The position numbers and the translations under genes were made by a program. The notes beneath the pieces are model-generated. The model was not told the DNA's origin, did not search any database, and worked only from the letters and a program-made list of their open reading frames with translations. Below, piece after piece: positions 1 to 9,110 of a stretch of 60,939 nt of DNA; positions within the stretch are counted from its first letter, which is position 1, and each line of letters opens with the position of its first letter. Origin of the DNA: Sedimentisphaerales bacterium (GTDB lineage Bacteria; Planctomycetota; Phycisphaerae; Sedimentisphaerales; Anaerobacaceae). Location: assembly GCA_016927855.1 (NCBI GenBank), contig JAFGLV010000149.1, forward strand, positions 1 through 60,939, read 5' to 3'.

Positions 1-53
1 ACCAGCAGACCGCCGATCAGGGTCGATTTGACGAACTCTCTCAGTTTCTTCAT
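1..53 (-). CDS. N-terminus of a membrane protein, cut by the window edge
   Basis: Reading the minus strand from 53 gives a good GGAGG ribosome binding site about 7 bases before an ATG, followed by MKKLREFVKSTLIGGLLV and then the window edge. A short basic stretch followed by a glycine/leucine run is the usual start of DUF502-type membrane proteins, which are common in Planctomycetota. Only 17 codons are visible, so the family is a guess, but the start itself is well supported. The gene would be divergent from the glycosidase at 301. Confidence 0.5.
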   Translation of the reverse strand, partial: MKKLREFVKSTLIGGLL

Positions 54-300
54 GCTCGTGCCTCCATCGGTGCGGCCGCAACCTGAGCCGCGCCGAAAAC
101 TCCTTCAATTGCAGATGTCTGAGGAGATGATACAGGTGCTGCCTCCGGACGGAAACGCAAAAACGCCGGCGCGTGCGATCTTGGTCGGCAGGGTGGAGAT
201 TATTGCATTTGCGTCCGTTCGCGAGGGAAACTACAATTCGGAGTGTCTTGTGTGTTGCCCGTCAGTTGCATGGCTTTTTGACAGGACAGGGAGGATTGAC
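54..300. other. Divergent intergenic region
   Basis: This 247-base gap lies between two genes reading away from each other, so it should carry both promoters. I see no convincing -35/-10 pair, repeat or RNA gene. The plus-strand frame is open through most of it, but the downstream protein has a clear start and signal peptide only at 301. Confidence 0.4.
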
Positions 301-1347
301 ATGCGGCTCTCAACGAGGTTTTTCGTGATGACGCTCACCGGCGCGCTTGCGCTATGCGCCTGGAGCGGCGCGGCCGCGACGGAGGCACCCAAAGGCCCGG
401 CGGCGGGGCAGTGGCGCGCCCTGCATCTGATCAACTACGGCTCCGACGCGGCGCTGGAGGCGCTCGGCAAGGAGCTCCCGACGCTGGCGCAGATGGGCGT
501 CAACGTCGTGATCCTCGAAGTCAACTATGGGTTTACGTATCAGTCGCATCCGGAGCTGCGCGCCGGCGCCTCGCCGATCACGCGCGACGGGGCGCGCAAG
601 CTGGTCGCTACCTGCCGTGCGCATGGTATCCGGTTGATCCCGCAGTTCTCTTGCCTGGGTCATCAGTCCTGGGCCAAGCGCACCTTCCCGCTGTTGACGA
701 AGTATCCGGAGTTGGACTTGACGCCGGGCGCGTTCGAAGGCAATGAGGGAATCTATTGCCGCGAGTGGGACCCGCTCAATCCCAAGGTCTACGAGATCGT
801 GTTTCCCATGCTCGATGAGCTGCTCGATGCGTTCGGCGCCGACGCGATGCACGTCGGGATGGACGAGGTGTTCCTTATCGGTTCGGAGCACTCGCCTTCC
901 ACGAAAGGCAAGGACCCGGCGGAGGTGTTCGCCAAAGCGGTCAACGACCTGCACGCGCACCTCGTCAAGGACAACGGCGTGGAGATGCTCATGTGGGGCG
1001 ACCGGCTGATCGATGCCAAGGTCTACAAGTACGGGCGTTGGGAGGCGTCCGACTATGGCACCGCGGCCGCGGTGGACAAGATCCCGAGGGACATCATCAT
1101 CTGCGACTGGCACTACGAGCAGCGCGACAGCTACCCGTCGGTGCCGATGTTCCTGGAGAAAGGCTTTCGCGTCTTGCCGGCCGGCTGGAACAAGGTCGAA
1201 GCGACGCAGGCGTTGATCCGCTATAGCGCCGGTCTCGACCATCCGAAGATGCTCGGTCACCTGTTCACGACCTGGAGCGGCCGCAGGCAGTGGACCGAGT
1301 TTGCGCCGCTGGTCGAAGGCCTGACGCTGCTCAAGGGGGAAGACTGA
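301..1347 (+). CDS. Secreted GH20-like glycosidase (beta-hexosaminidase superfamily)
   Basis: The start at 301 is chosen because AGGGAGG lies at 288-294 and because the protein then opens with a signal peptide (basic MRLSTR, hydrophobic core, cleavage near AWSGAAA). The 348-residue product reads as a TIM barrel: strands such as GVNVVILEVNYG and GIRLIPQFSCLGHQ are followed by HVGMDEV at about residues 184-190. The adjacent Asp-Glu of that motif matches the catalytic pair of GH20 beta-N-acetylhexosaminidases. The usual N-terminal GH20 domain is absent, so the protein is barrel only, as in many uncharacterised planctomycete members. Substrate is unknown. Its stop overlaps the next start (TGATG), so the two are translationally coupled. 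Confidence 0.72.
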   Translation: MRLSTRFFVMTLTGALALCAWSGAAATEAPKGPAAGQWRALHLINYGSDAALEALGKELPTLAQMGVNVVILEVNYGFTYQSHPELRAGASPITRDGARKLVATCRAHGIRLIPQFSCLGHQSWAKRTFPLLTKYPELDLTPGAFEGNEGIYCREWDPLNPKVYEIVFPMLDELLDAFGADAMHVGMDEVFLIGSEHSPSTKGKDPAEVFAKAVNDLHAHLVKDNGVEMLMWGDRLIDAKVYKYGRWEASDYGTAAAVDKIPRDIIICDWHYEQRDSYPSVPMFLEKGFRVLPAGWNKVEATQALIRYSAGLDHPKMLGHLFTTWSGRRQWTEFAPLVEGLTLLKGED

Positions 1348-1613
1348 TGCGCGCGAGCCGGAGCGCTTGCAGGAAGTGCGGAGCGTGCTGCATCGCACCG
1401 TCGATCGTGACGGCGCTGCCGGGGATGCCAGACGGCAAGCCGGCAGGTGTGCGCTGTGTGAACCTGAATGCCGACAACTTGTGTCGTCTTTTCGGCCGGC
1501 CCGAACGGCCAGCGTTTTGCGCGGGTTGGCGGCCGACGACGGAGATCTGCGGCATCGGCTACGAGGAGGCGATGTGCAACATCGCGGCCCTCGAAAAGGC
1601 AACCGCCCACTGA
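1347..1613 (+). CDS. YkgJ-family cysteine-cluster protein (small)
   Basis: An 88-residue protein starting at the ATG that overlaps the preceding TGA. It carries CRKCGACC close to its N-terminus, then further cysteines in VRCVNL, NLCRLF, AFCAGW, EICGIG and MCNIAA. This spacing is typical of the YkgJ (zinc or iron-chelating, UPF0153-like) family, which binds a metal or an iron-sulphur cluster through CxxCxxCC plus downstream cysteines. The function of the family is not settled. The overlap with the glycosidase gene suggests cotranscription, but no shared role is obvious. Two longer relatives lie at 45773-46722. Confidence 0.72.
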   Translation: MRASRSACRKCGACCIAPSIVTALPGMPDGKPAGVRCVNLNADNLCRLFGRPERPAFCAGWRPTTEICGIGYEEAMCNIAALEKATAH

Positions 1614-1627
1614 CGACGAGTTGACCT

Positions 1628-2110
1628 ATGTCGAAAAAGGACTATCCGAAGACCAACGCGATTCGCTGCCTGCTGCAGCACGACATTCCGTTCGAGGTCT
1701 GCCTGTATGCCTACCAGGAGAAGGGCGGTACGCGGGTCTCGGCGCGCGAGCTGGGCGTGGACGAGCACGCCGTAGTCAAGACGCTCGTCATGGAGACCGA
1801 CGCCAAGGCGCCGCTGATCGTGCTCATGCACGGCGACCGCGAGGTCTCGACGAAGCAGTTGGCGCGCCTGCTGGGGGTCAAGTCGGTCGCGCCGTGCGGT
1901 CCGAAGACCGCCGACCGCCACAGTGGCTACCAGGTCGGCGGCACGAGCCCGTTCGGCACGCGGCGCACCATGCCGGTGTATGCCGAGCAGAGCATCTTCG
2001 CTCTCGATTGTATCTACATTAACGGCGGTCGTCGCGGCCTGCTGGTGCGCATCGACCCGAACGACATGACCAAGGCCCTGAACATCACGAAGGTACTGGT
2101 GGCGGTCTGA
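1628..2110 (+). CDS. ybaK: YbaK/EbsC-family Cys-tRNA(Pro) deacylase
   Basis: A 160-residue protein of the length expected for YbaK, the trans-editing hydrolase that clears cysteine from mischarged tRNA-Pro in the cytoplasm. Family signatures visible are TNAIRCL near the N-terminus, the VVKTLVM segment with its catalytic-site lysine, STKQLARLLGVKSV, and the glycine-rich GYQVGGTSPFG near residue 105-115. It follows the YkgJ gene by 14 bases and so may share its transcript. The related ProX and YeaK deacylases have the same fold, so exact editing specificity is inferred. Confidence 0.87.
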   Translation: MSKKDYPKTNAIRCLLQHDIPFEVCLYAYQEKGGTRVSARELGVDEHAVVKTLVMETDAKAPLIVLMHGDREVSTKQLARLLGVKSVAPCGPKTADRHSGYQVGGTSPFGTRRTMPVYAEQSIFALDCIYINGGRRGLLVRIDPNDMTKALNITKVLVAV

Positions 2111-2180
2111 ACGCCGGCCCGAAATGGGGGATTGCCAATTCGGCAGGTCTGTGTTTGAATGCGATCAATGAGAATCGTCG

Positions 2181-2226
2181 CGCGGCTGCGGTTGCGACAC
2201 GAAGCGCCGCGCAACCGATAAACGAT
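2181..2226. repeat. Short copy of the GGTTGCG dispersed palindrome
   Basis: GGTTGCG at 2190-2196 pairs with CGCAACC at 2210-2216 across a 13-base loop. The flanking text (GCGGTTGCGAC and CGCGCAACCG) matches the ends of three longer copies at 34731, 53779 and 55158. It sits directly upstream of the ribosome binding site of the aldo/keto reductase gene at 2242. Confidence 0.55.
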
Positions 2227-2241
2227 GGACGGAGCAGTGCT

Positions 2242-3225
2242 ATGCAATATCGCGAATTGGGACGAACCGGCTGGAAGGTGTCGGCGGTGAGCTTTGGGGC
2301 CTGGGCTATCGGCGGCGCCTGGGGCGCCGTGGACGACGACGAATCGCTGGCGGCGCTGCGGCGAGCCGTCGAGATGGGCGTCAACTTCATCGACACCGCT
2401 GACGTTTACGGCGACGGTCGCAGCGAGCGTCTGGTGGCGCAGGTCTGCCGCGAGCAGCGCGGGCGCATCTACGTCGCGACCAAGGCCGGCCGACGGCTCG
2501 ATCCGCACGTGACCGCCGGCTACAACCGTAAGAACCTGACCAGCTTCGTGGAGCGCAGTCTCAAGAACCTCGCGACCGACGCGATCGACCTGCTCCAACT
2601 GCACTGCCCGACGACAGAAGTCTACTACATGCCCGAGGTCTTCGGCATCCTCGACGACATGGTCTCGGCGGGCAAGCTGCGCTACTACGGCGTCAGCGTC
2701 GAGAAGGTCGAGGAAGCCCTCAAGGCCATCGAGTACCCGAACGTTCAGAGCGTGCAGATCATCTTCAATATGTTCAGGCATCGTCCCTCGGAATTGTTCT
2801 TCGCGCAGGCCCAGAAACGCAAGGTGGGCATCCTGGCGCGCGTGCCGCTCGCCTCCGGCATGCTCACCGGCAAGCTCAAACCCGATTCGACCTTCGCGCC
2901 GGACGACCATCGCCAGTTCAATCGTCACGGTGAGCAGTTCGATCGCGGCGAGACCTTCTCCGGCGTGGATTACGGCACCGGCCTGAAGGCCGTCGCGGAG
3001 CTGAAGGCGATCTGCCCGGCCGGCATGAGCCTTGTGCAATTCGCGCTGCGGTGGATACTGATGTTCGACGCAGTCACGTGTGCGATCCCCGGCGCGAAAC
3101 GTCCGTCGCAAGCCGAGGACAACTTCGCCGCGGCCGACCTGCCGGCGCTAGACGCCGAGACGATGCAGAAGGTCCGCGCGATCTACGACCGCTACATCCG
3201 AGACCAGGTGCATCACTGCTGGTAG
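2242..3225 (+). CDS. Aldo/keto reductase (first of a tandem pair)
   Basis: The start at 2242 has GGAG at 2231-2234 and gives the normal AKR opening MQYRELGRTGWKVSAVSFG; in-frame starts upstream would add residues encoded by a palindromic repeat. The 327-residue protein keeps the family tetrad: Asp and Tyr in DTADVYGDG (about residues 52-60), Lys in YVATKAG (about 84) and His in LLQLHCP (about 120). The C-terminal phosphate-binding segment CAIPGAKRPSQAEDN is present, so it should use NADPH to reduce a sugar or aldehyde. The physiological substrate cannot be read from the sequence. A second AKR follows after 40 bases. Confidence 0.85.
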   Translation: MQYRELGRTGWKVSAVSFGAWAIGGAWGAVDDDESLAALRRAVEMGVNFIDTADVYGDGRSERLVAQVCREQRGRIYVATKAGRRLDPHVTAGYNRKNLTSFVERSLKNLATDAIDLLQLHCPTTEVYYMPEVFGILDDMVSAGKLRYYGVSVEKVEEALKAIEYPNVQSVQIIFNMFRHRPSELFFAQAQKRKVGILARVPLASGMLTGKLKPDSTFAPDDHRQFNRHGEQFDRGETFSGVDYGTGLKAVAELKAICPAGMSLVQFALRWILMFDAVTCAIPGAKRPSQAEDNFAAADLPALDAETMQKVRAIYDRYIRDQVHHCW

Positions 3226-3265
3226 CACTACAAGCGCGCTACGAACGTGCGAACGGAGTCATGGC

Positions 3266-4192
3266 ATGAAGTATCGCAGACTGGGCAGAACGGATTTACG
3301 GGTTTCCGTTGTCGGCGTCGGCACCTGGCAGTTCGGCGGCGAGTGGGGTAAGGACTTCGAGCAGGATGAGGTCGATGCCATCTTGAAGACTGCGAGCGAC
3401 CTGGGGATCAACCTGATCGATACCGCCGAGTGCTACGGCGACCACCTCTCCGAGGAATTCGTCGGGCGCGCTATCCAAGGGCAGCGCGACCAGTGGATCG
3501 TTGCCACCAAGTTTGGTCACAAGTTCCATCGCGCCTTCGAACGCGACGATGTCTACGGTCCTGATGAAGTCCGCAAGCAACTGGAGGCCTCGCTCAAGGC
3601 GCTGCGGATCGACGCGATCGACCTGTACCAGTTTCACAGCGGCACCGACGCGATGTTCGACACCGAAGGTCTGTGGCAGATGCTCCACGCACAGCAGCAG
3701 GCCGGCAAGATCCGTCATCTGGGCATCTCCATCTCCAAGAGCTATGACGGCGTCCATCAAATTGACGATGCTTCGGCGGTTGGCGCCTCGGCCTTCCAGG
3801 TCGTCTACAATCGCCTCCATCGCAAGCACGAGAAGCACACGTTCCACGTCGCCGTCGAGCAGGATCTCGGCGTGCTCGCGCGCGTGCCTTTGGCCAGCGG
3901 CTTCCTGAGCGGCAAATTCTCGAAAGACACGCAGTTCGACAAGAGCGACGTGCGCGGCGCCTGGATGAAGGAGTCCGAACGGCTGGAGATGGTCGAGCAG
4001 GTCGAGCGCATCAAGGCTGAAGAGGTGCCGCCGGACGTGCCGATGGCTCAGTGGGCCTTGGCCTGGGCGCTGCAGCACCCGGCGGTCACCTGCGTCATCC
4101 CAGGCTGCAAGAACGTCGAGCAGGCTCGCTCCAATGCGCTCGCTGCCGACCTGGATATGGTTCGCGCCGATCATCCGCAGGTGGTGAAGTAG
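3266..4192 (+). CDS. Aldo/keto reductase (second of a tandem pair)
   Basis: A 308-residue AKR beginning MKYRRLGRTDLRVSVVGVG, with GGAG at 3255-3258 eight bases before the ATG. The tetrad is intact: DTAECYGD, VATKFGHK and LYQFHSG, and the cofactor segment is CVIPGCKNVEQARSN. It is clearly related to the upstream gene but diverged through its whole length, so the pair is an old duplication or two paralogues brought together, not a recent copy. In this setting, next to a GH20-like enzyme and a DUF6250-like lipoprotein, a role in secondary sugar metabolism is plausible but inferred. Confidence 0.85.
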   Translation: MKYRRLGRTDLRVSVVGVGTWQFGGEWGKDFEQDEVDAILKTASDLGINLIDTAECYGDHLSEEFVGRAIQGQRDQWIVATKFGHKFHRAFERDDVYGPDEVRKQLEASLKALRIDAIDLYQFHSGTDAMFDTEGLWQMLHAQQQAGKIRHLGISISKSYDGVHQIDDASAVGASAFQVVYNRLHRKHEKHTFHVAVEQDLGVLARVPLASGFLSGKFSKDTQFDKSDVRGAWMKESERLEMVEQVERIKAEEVPPDVPMAQWALAWALQHPAVTCVIPGCKNVEQARSNALAADLDMVRADHPQVVK

Positions 4193-4257
4193 AACCGCGT
4201 CGTTGCCGCGCATAGTTCGTGCGGGACGAGTCGTATAGTGATAAGGGAGAATGGCTC

Positions 4258-4977
4258 ATGCCGAAGACATTGCTGTTGTGTGTGCTGTCTATCGCCGCCG
4301 TGGCGGTAGTAGGCTGCGCGGGAACATCGTGCCGCTCGTGCAGAGGGTCATTGCCCTATGCGCAGGTGGAGGAGTTGTACTCGGACAACTTCTCGCACGG
4401 CCTGTCGAACTGGGTCGCCGAGGGAGGCCAGCCTCAACTGACCGGAGGCGAGATGGAGCTGGATACGCCGGTCGGTTCGACGGTCTGGTTCAAACCGGAG
4501 CTGTCGGGCAACGTGCTGATCGAATACGACGTCATCGTCCTGCGTATGGGCGGCGCGAACGATCGCGTCAGCGACCTGAACTGCTTCTGGATGGCGACCG
4601 ATCCCGCGCATCCGGAAGACTTGTTCGCAGGGCCGCGGCGAGAAGGGGTCTTTGCGAGGTATCACGGCCTAAACCTCTACTACGTCGGCTACGGCGGCAA
4701 CACGAACAAGACGACGCGATTCCGGCGCTACCACGCGGGCGAGCGCAAGCTGCTGGGCGAATACACCGACCCGGCCCATCTGATCATCCCCAACCATACC
4801 TATCACATCCAGCTCGTCGTCTGCGACGGCGTGGTGGAGTACTATCGCGATGGCGAGCGCCTGTTCCGCTACGAGGACACCGAGCCTTACCAACGGGGCC
4901 ATTTCGGCCTGCGCACCGTCGAGAACCACCTGTCGATGGACGACTTCCGCGTCGTGCGCATCGCGCCGATCCGGTAG
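4258..4977 (+). CDS. Lipoprotein with DUF6250-like domain
   Basis: The start at 4258 follows AAGGGAGAA and gives a lipoprotein signal ending in VAVVGC, with the lipidated cysteine near residue 20. The mature part (239 residues in all) is a beta-sandwich-type domain: YSDNFSHGLSNWVAEGG, then VIVLRMGGANDRVSDLNC, then FRRYHAGERKLLGEYTDP and a final YYRDGERLFRYEDTEPYQ. This is the layout of DUF6250, found in secreted polysaccharide-active proteins of Planctomycetota and Bacteroidota. It probably binds or acts on a glycan at the outer surface; no catalytic residue can be assigned. Confidence 0.65.
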   Translation: MPKTLLLCVLSIAAVAVVGCAGTSCRSCRGSLPYAQVEELYSDNFSHGLSNWVAEGGQPQLTGGEMELDTPVGSTVWFKPELSGNVLIEYDVIVLRMGGANDRVSDLNCFWMATDPAHPEDLFAGPRREGVFARYHGLNLYYVGYGGNTNKTTRFRRYHAGERKLLGEYTDPAHLIIPNHTYHIQLVVCDGVVEYYRDGERLFRYEDTEPYQRGHFGLRTVENHLSMDDFRVVRIAPIR

Positions 4978-4991
4978 AAGACGTTCGTAGT

Positions 4992-5007
4992 GTGCCCGCG
5001 AGGGCAC
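4992..5007. terminator. GTGCCC/GGGCAC hairpin between convergent genes
   Basis: GTGCCC, a GCGA loop and GGGCAC form a short perfect stem just after the stop of the gene at 4258 and before the stop of the convergent GH13 gene. A related motif recurs at 20892. There is no T-run, so termination is inferred from position. Confidence 0.3.
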
Positions 5008-5031
5008 AGAGGTTTGAATGCCGGGAGTCTG

Positions 5032-6828
5032 TCATTGGGAGAGGATGATAGCGCTATAAGGCGCCAGCTCGACGACGCCTGAGGCGGGCTGGCCGTCGTA
5101 CTCCTGCGCTTCACCGGTCACAGGCGTCTCGCCCACGTCGCCGAACTCGCTGTCGTAGACCTTGCGATCGCTATTGAACCGGACCAGCCACTTGCCTTCC
5201 GCTGGTAGGCCAATGCGGTAATCCTGCCGCGGCTCGGCGGAGAAGTTGGCTGCGGTCACAACGCTGTCGCCTGGCCCTGCCTGGTCCCAGCGGTGATAGG
5301 CAATGACTTTCTGATCCGCGTTGAGGTGGTAGACGTCTACGCTCTGGCCGCACAGGCCACCGGTGTTTCCGTCGCGATTGAGACGCAAACGGATCAGGTC
5401 CCGGTACAAACGCAGGATGCCGGCGAAACGGTCCTTCTTGGACCAATCGACCGGGTTGTCGTCGCGGAACCAGGAGTCTTCGAGGAATTCCTGGCCTTGG
5501 AAGATCATCGGGACGCCTGGCGCGGTGAATACCAGCGCGGCTCCCAGCGTGGAGCGTTTCTTGGCCAGCCAGCTCCCGGCGTCGTCGGGCGTCACCTCTT
5601 GCGGGACGCGCGCCTTGCCATTAGCGACTTCGTCGTGCGACTCGGTGAAGACCACGCGCGCGAATGCATCTGCGCCGAAGCGGTGCAGGAGCACGTCGCG
5701 TATCGCCTCGAGGTTCCGCTCTCCGTCGTCGGTAGCCATCAAGGCTTGGCGGACTTCGTACACGAAGCGGCCGTCCCATTGAGTATTGAACCCGGCGCCG
5801 TCGTCTTGCAGGTCGGCGACGATGGAGGCGTCGTCCTGCATGTCCTCGGCAATCGTCAGCGCGCCCGGCCGGACCTTATGGACCTCCTCGTTGATCCATT
5901 GCAGCAGCGACCAGCCTTCTGCGAGCTGACCCTCGGGACCGCCGTGACCATACCGGTTGCGGATGTGGTTCGTAGCGTCGAGGCGCAGGCCGTCGACGCC
6001 GTACTCGGCGATCCACATCAGCGCGTTGTCGCGGATGAACGCGCGGACTTCGCCGCGACCGTAGTCGGGTCGGGTATGACCCCAGGGGGTCTCCGCCCGT
6101 TCGTCGTTGTAGAAATAGATGCCGCCTTTGTCGTTCTCGCTCCAGCCGTCGAAGCGCCAGAGATTCAGGTCGTCGGGTCCCAGATGGTTGTAGACGACGT
6201 CGACGATCACGGCCATGCCCAGCTCGTGGGCTCTCGTCATGAAATCTCGGAACGAAGCCGGCGTGCCGTAGTCGCTCTCGACCGCGAAGATCTGCGCGGG
6301 GTTGTAGCCCCAGGAATAGCCGCCGGGGAATTCGCTCAACGGCATGACTTCGATCGCGTTGACGCCGAGGTCTCTGAGGTAGTGCAGTCGTTCGATGGCG
6401 CCCTCGAGATCTCCTGGACCGTCGTTGCTGCGCTTTCCGAAGGTGCCGACGTGCAGCTCGTAGATCACCATCCGATTCAGCGCCGACGGCGTGAACGGCG
6501 CCGGATTCGTGGACGCCGCTTTCAGGATGACCCCATTGCCCACCGAGTTCGTCACCTTGCGGGCGTACGGATCGATCTTGAGGGCTTCGCCTCTGTCGGA
6601 GACGATGCGATAACGGTACTCGTCGCCGACCTTGGCGTCCGTGACGTCACCGGACCACCAGCCGTCTGACTGTTTGGTCAGAGGGTCCGCGGCCTTATCC
6701 CAGGCGTTGAACGTGCCGACGACGAACACCTCTTTGGCATGGGGAGCCCACACCCTGAAAGCCACGCCGCCTTCGTGAGGAACGGCGCCTTTGGGCAAGG
6801 TTTCTCGGTCTGCGCCTGTGTTTTCCAT
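5032..6828 (-). CDS. GH13 alpha-amylase-family protein, branching-enzyme-like
   Basis: A 598-residue cytoplasmic protein with no signal peptide. Residues about 12-100 form a CBM48 module (GVAFRVWAPHAKEVFVVG, then FNAWDK). The GH13 barrel follows, with VIVDVVYNH, the nucleophile Asp in GVDGLRLDATN, the acid/base Glu in LTIAEDMQDD and the transition-state Asp in FTESHDEV. The AED and SHDEV wording is closest to 1,4-alpha-glucan branching enzymes (GlgB), which build glycogen; it is shorter than classical GlgB. Maltooligosyltrehalose trehalohydrolase is the main alternative. No other glycogen gene is adjacent. Convergent with the DUF6250 gene. Confidence 0.75.
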   Translation of the reverse strand: MENTGADRETLPKGAVPHEGGVAFRVWAPHAKEVFVVGTFNAWDKAADPLTKQSDGWWSGDVTDAKVGDEYRYRIVSDRGEALKIDPYARKVTNSVGNGVILKAASTNPAPFTPSALNRMVIYELHVGTFGKRSNDGPGDLEGAIERLHYLRDLGVNAIEVMPLSEFPGGYSWGYNPAQIFAVESDYGTPASFRDFMTRAHELGMAVIVDVVYNHLGPDDLNLWRFDGWSENDKGGIYFYNDERAETPWGHTRPDYGRGEVRAFIRDNALMWIAEYGVDGLRLDATNHIRNRYGHGGPEGQLAEGWSLLQWINEEVHKVRPGALTIAEDMQDDASIVADLQDDGAGFNTQWDGRFVYEVRQALMATDDGERNLEAIRDVLLHRFGADAFARVVFTESHDEVANGKARVPQEVTPDDAGSWLAKKRSTLGAALVFTAPGVPMIFQGQEFLEDSWFRDDNPVDWSKKDRFAGILRLYRDLIRLRLNRDGNTGGLCGQSVDVYHLNADQKVIAYHRWDQAGPGDSVVTAANFSAEPRQDYRIGLPAEGKWLVRFNSDRKVYDSEFGDVGETPVTGEAQEYDGQPASGVVELAPYSAIILSQ

Positions 6829-6910
6829 GAGACAACAATATACGGTTCTCTCGGCAGGGAGATTAGAGGAAAATGCTCGATAGCCTGCTCGGGGCCTATG
6901 GAAAGCAGAG

Positions 6911-7981
6911 TCAGGGCACGGCGATTCTCACGCTTTCAAGGCCCGATTTCATGATCGCCCTTCTCAGCGCCGGGTTGAACATAACGCGAGATTTCCACGA
7001 TTTGAGGAGGATATTGCCCCACAACCGGCGGGTCTTCTCGTGGTAGCGCCGCTCGAAGCCGCTCGGTGTCTCGTGGAGCGCTTCGGCCAGCGCCAGGGCG
7101 CTGCGGAAGGCATAGCTGAATCCTTCGGCGGAACTAGGACTGATCCAGCCGGCGGCTTCGCCCAACAAGGCGATCCCGTTCGCGCCGGTGCGCACATCGC
7201 GGGCAGTGGGTCGCACGATGAACGCGCTTTCCCGTCGGACGGTCCGCCCACACGTAAACCCATAACGTCGGAGCCTCTCTTTCAGAAGGGCAAACCTAGC
7301 GACAGCCTGCCGGCCTGGATGTAGCGCGGCGCCGATCAGCAGGTGGTCGGCCTTCGGGATAGTCCAGCCATAGTAGTCCGTGATCTCGCGGTCGAACAGC
7401 GACGTGAAGTAAGGAAGGTCGTGGTCGCGTTCGACCCACTCCTGGATAGCGATGTAACGCAGGGGAAGAGGCTTCTGTGGAAACAACTGCCGTCGGACCC
7501 GCGAGTTCGCGCCGTCGGCGCCCACCAGGAGCCTCGCGTGTGCGCTTTGCGAGCGGTTGCCATGCATGAGCGTCAGCGCAAATCCCTCGCGTTCGCGCGT
7601 CCACGAGACAAGACGGCAGTTGGTTCGGACCTCCACGCCCGCCGGGACCAGCGATAGCAGCCAGGCGTCGAATTTCTGGCGGTCCATGTTGATGTAGTGA
7701 CGCTGATAGTAGCGTTCCAGACCCTGGCGCAGGTCCACGGCCTTGACGACGAACAGTTGGGGCTCCTCCAGAACGTCCTTGGGCAGGCCCAGGCCCAGGG
7801 TGGAGAGCATTCTCTGGGCGTCCGGCGCCAGCAGTCCGCCGCAGCACTTGCCCGCACCGGGATGGGCCGGCGACGTGTCGAACGGGCGTTTGTCAACCAG
7901 CAGGACGCGGTAGCGCCGTCCGATGAGCCGTGCGAGAGTAGCTCCCGCCGGCCCTGCACCTACAATCACGATATCGTACAT
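6911..7981 (-). CDS. FAD-dependent oxidoreductase of the geranylgeranyl reductase type
   Basis: A 356-residue flavoprotein opening with the Rossmann motif MYDIVIVGAGPAGATLARL and the acidic VDKRPF end of strand two. The middle holds GKCCGGLLAP, a feature of the geranylgeranyl/menaquinone reductase group, then LLVGADGANSRVRR and the second FAD motif GIALLGEAAGWISPSSAEG (about residues 270-288). Such enzymes saturate isoprenoid side chains of lipids or quinones or act on related hydrophobic substrates at the membrane. The exact substrate is not visible. The gene stands alone, separated from the GH13 gene by 82 bases in the same direction. Confidence 0.72.
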   Translation of the reverse strand: MYDIVIVGAGPAGATLARLIGRRYRVLLVDKRPFDTSPAHPGAGKCCGGLLAPDAQRMLSTLGLGLPKDVLEEPQLFVVKAVDLRQGLERYYQRHYINMDRQKFDAWLLSLVPAGVEVRTNCRLVSWTREREGFALTLMHGNRSQSAHARLLVGADGANSRVRRQLFPQKPLPLRYIAIQEWVERDHDLPYFTSLFDREITDYYGWTIPKADHLLIGAALHPGRQAVARFALLKERLRRYGFTCGRTVRRESAFIVRPTARDVRTGANGIALLGEAAGWISPSSAEGFSYAFRSALALAEALHETPSGFERRYHEKTRRLWGNILLKSWKSRVMFNPALRRAIMKSGLESVRIAVP

Positions 7982-8138
7982 CGTTGCCCCACACCTGATC
8001 CGCCGTTGGTGGGGACATGGTACAGACGGCGCGCGGAGAACGCAATCGCGAAGTGCGGTGACTCCTCGTACGCTCTTGGGTCACCCACGTGGGACTGGCG
8101 GTCCGTCATCGACTCGCAAGGGGACCACGAGCGCATGC

Positions 8139-9110
8139 TCAGTGGAGCAGCGGAGCAGCGGACTTGGCGAAGTAGGTGATGATGATATCGGCGCCGGCGC
8201 GTTTGATGCTGGTCAGGACCTCCATCATGGCGGCTTGTCCGTCGAGCAGCCCTTTTTCCGCGGCCGCGTGGATCATCATGTATTCGCCGCTGACGTGGTA
8301 GGCTGCGAGGGGACAATCGAAGCGCTCTCGCGCCGCGTGGATGATGTCGAGAAAGCTCAAGGCGGGCTTGACCATGACGATGTCGGCGCCCTCTTCGATA
8401 TCCAGTGCGATCTCGCGCATCGCCTCGCGCCCGTTGGCCGGGTCCATCTGGTAGCCTTTGCGGTCACCGAAAGCCGGCGCGGATTCGGCCGCGTCGCGGA
8501 ACGGACCGTAGAAGGCGGAGGCAAACTTGGCGGCGTACGACATGATCGCGACATCGGCAAAGCCGTTGCACTCCAGCGCCTCGCGAATCGCGCCGATGCG
8601 CCCATCCATCATGTCCGACGGCGCGACGATATCGGCGCCGGCCTGCGCATGCGACAGCGCCATCTTGGCGAGCAACTCGCAGGTGGCGTCGTTGGCGACC
8701 CTCCCGTTTTCGATCACGCCGCAGTGACCTGTGCTAGTGTACTCGCACAGGCACACGTCAGTAATCACGAGCAAATCCGGCACGCGCTTCTTGATCCGGC
8801 GAATCGCTTCCTGGACGGCGCCGGTCTCCGACCAGGCCTCGGAGCCTTTCTCGTCTTTCTTCTCAGGCAGTCCGAACAGCAGCACGGCGGGGATGCCCAG
8901 ACGCGCGATCTCCTCGGCTTCGTCGGCGATCAGGTCCGCTGAGAGGTGAAAGCAGCCTGTCATCGAGGCAACGGGCTTCTTGAGCTTCTCGCCCGCGCGG
9001 ACGAAAAGAGGATAGACGAGGTCATCGACGCTCACGGCGGTCTCGCGCACCATCCGTCTCATGGTGGTGCTCGTGCGAAGCCGTCGCATTCTTATCTGCG
9101 GAAAACCCAT
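8139..9110 (-). CDS. hemB: Delta-aminolevulinic acid dehydratase (porphobilinogen synthase)
   Basis: Condenses two 5-aminolevulinate molecules to porphobilinogen. The start at 9110 is preceded by GGAAGG six bases upstream and gives 323 residues, the standard HemB length; upstream in-frame ATGs lack such a site. Visible landmarks: the zinc-binding cysteines in [14 protein letters not shown] (about residues 120-133), the Schiff-base lysines in [18 protein letters not shown] and [11 protein letters not shown], and [19 protein letters not shown]. All key residues appear intact. It belongs with hemD and hemC further upstream on the same strand, although two unrelated lipoprotein genes separate them. 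Confidence 0.95.
   Translation of the reverse strand: MGFPQIRMRRLRTSTTMRRMVRETAVSVDDLVYPLFVRAGEKLKKPVASMTGCFHLSADLIADEAEEIARLGIPAVLLFGLPEKKDEKGSEAWSETGAVQEAIRRIKKRVPDLLVITDVCLCEYTSTGHCGVIENGRVANDATCELLAKMALSHAQAGADIVAPSDMMDGRIGAIREALECNGFADVAIMSYAAKFASAFYGPFRDAAESAPAFGDRKGYQMDPANGREAMREIALDIEEGADIVMVKPALSFLDIIHAARERFDCPLAAYHVSGEYMMIHAAAEKGLLDGQAAMMEVLTSIKRAGADIIITYFAKSAAPLLH

Noticed and set aside
352..1602. A 416-codon open frame on the minus strand opposite the GH20-like gene
   Set aside because: It is rich in arginine and alanine with no recognisable motif, a mirror of GC-rich codon positions in the real gene, which has a signal peptide and a ribosome binding site.
5293..6669. A 458-codon plus-strand open frame through the GH13 gene
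   Set aside because: The minus-strand protein has all GH13 catalytic motifs; the plus-strand frame has none.
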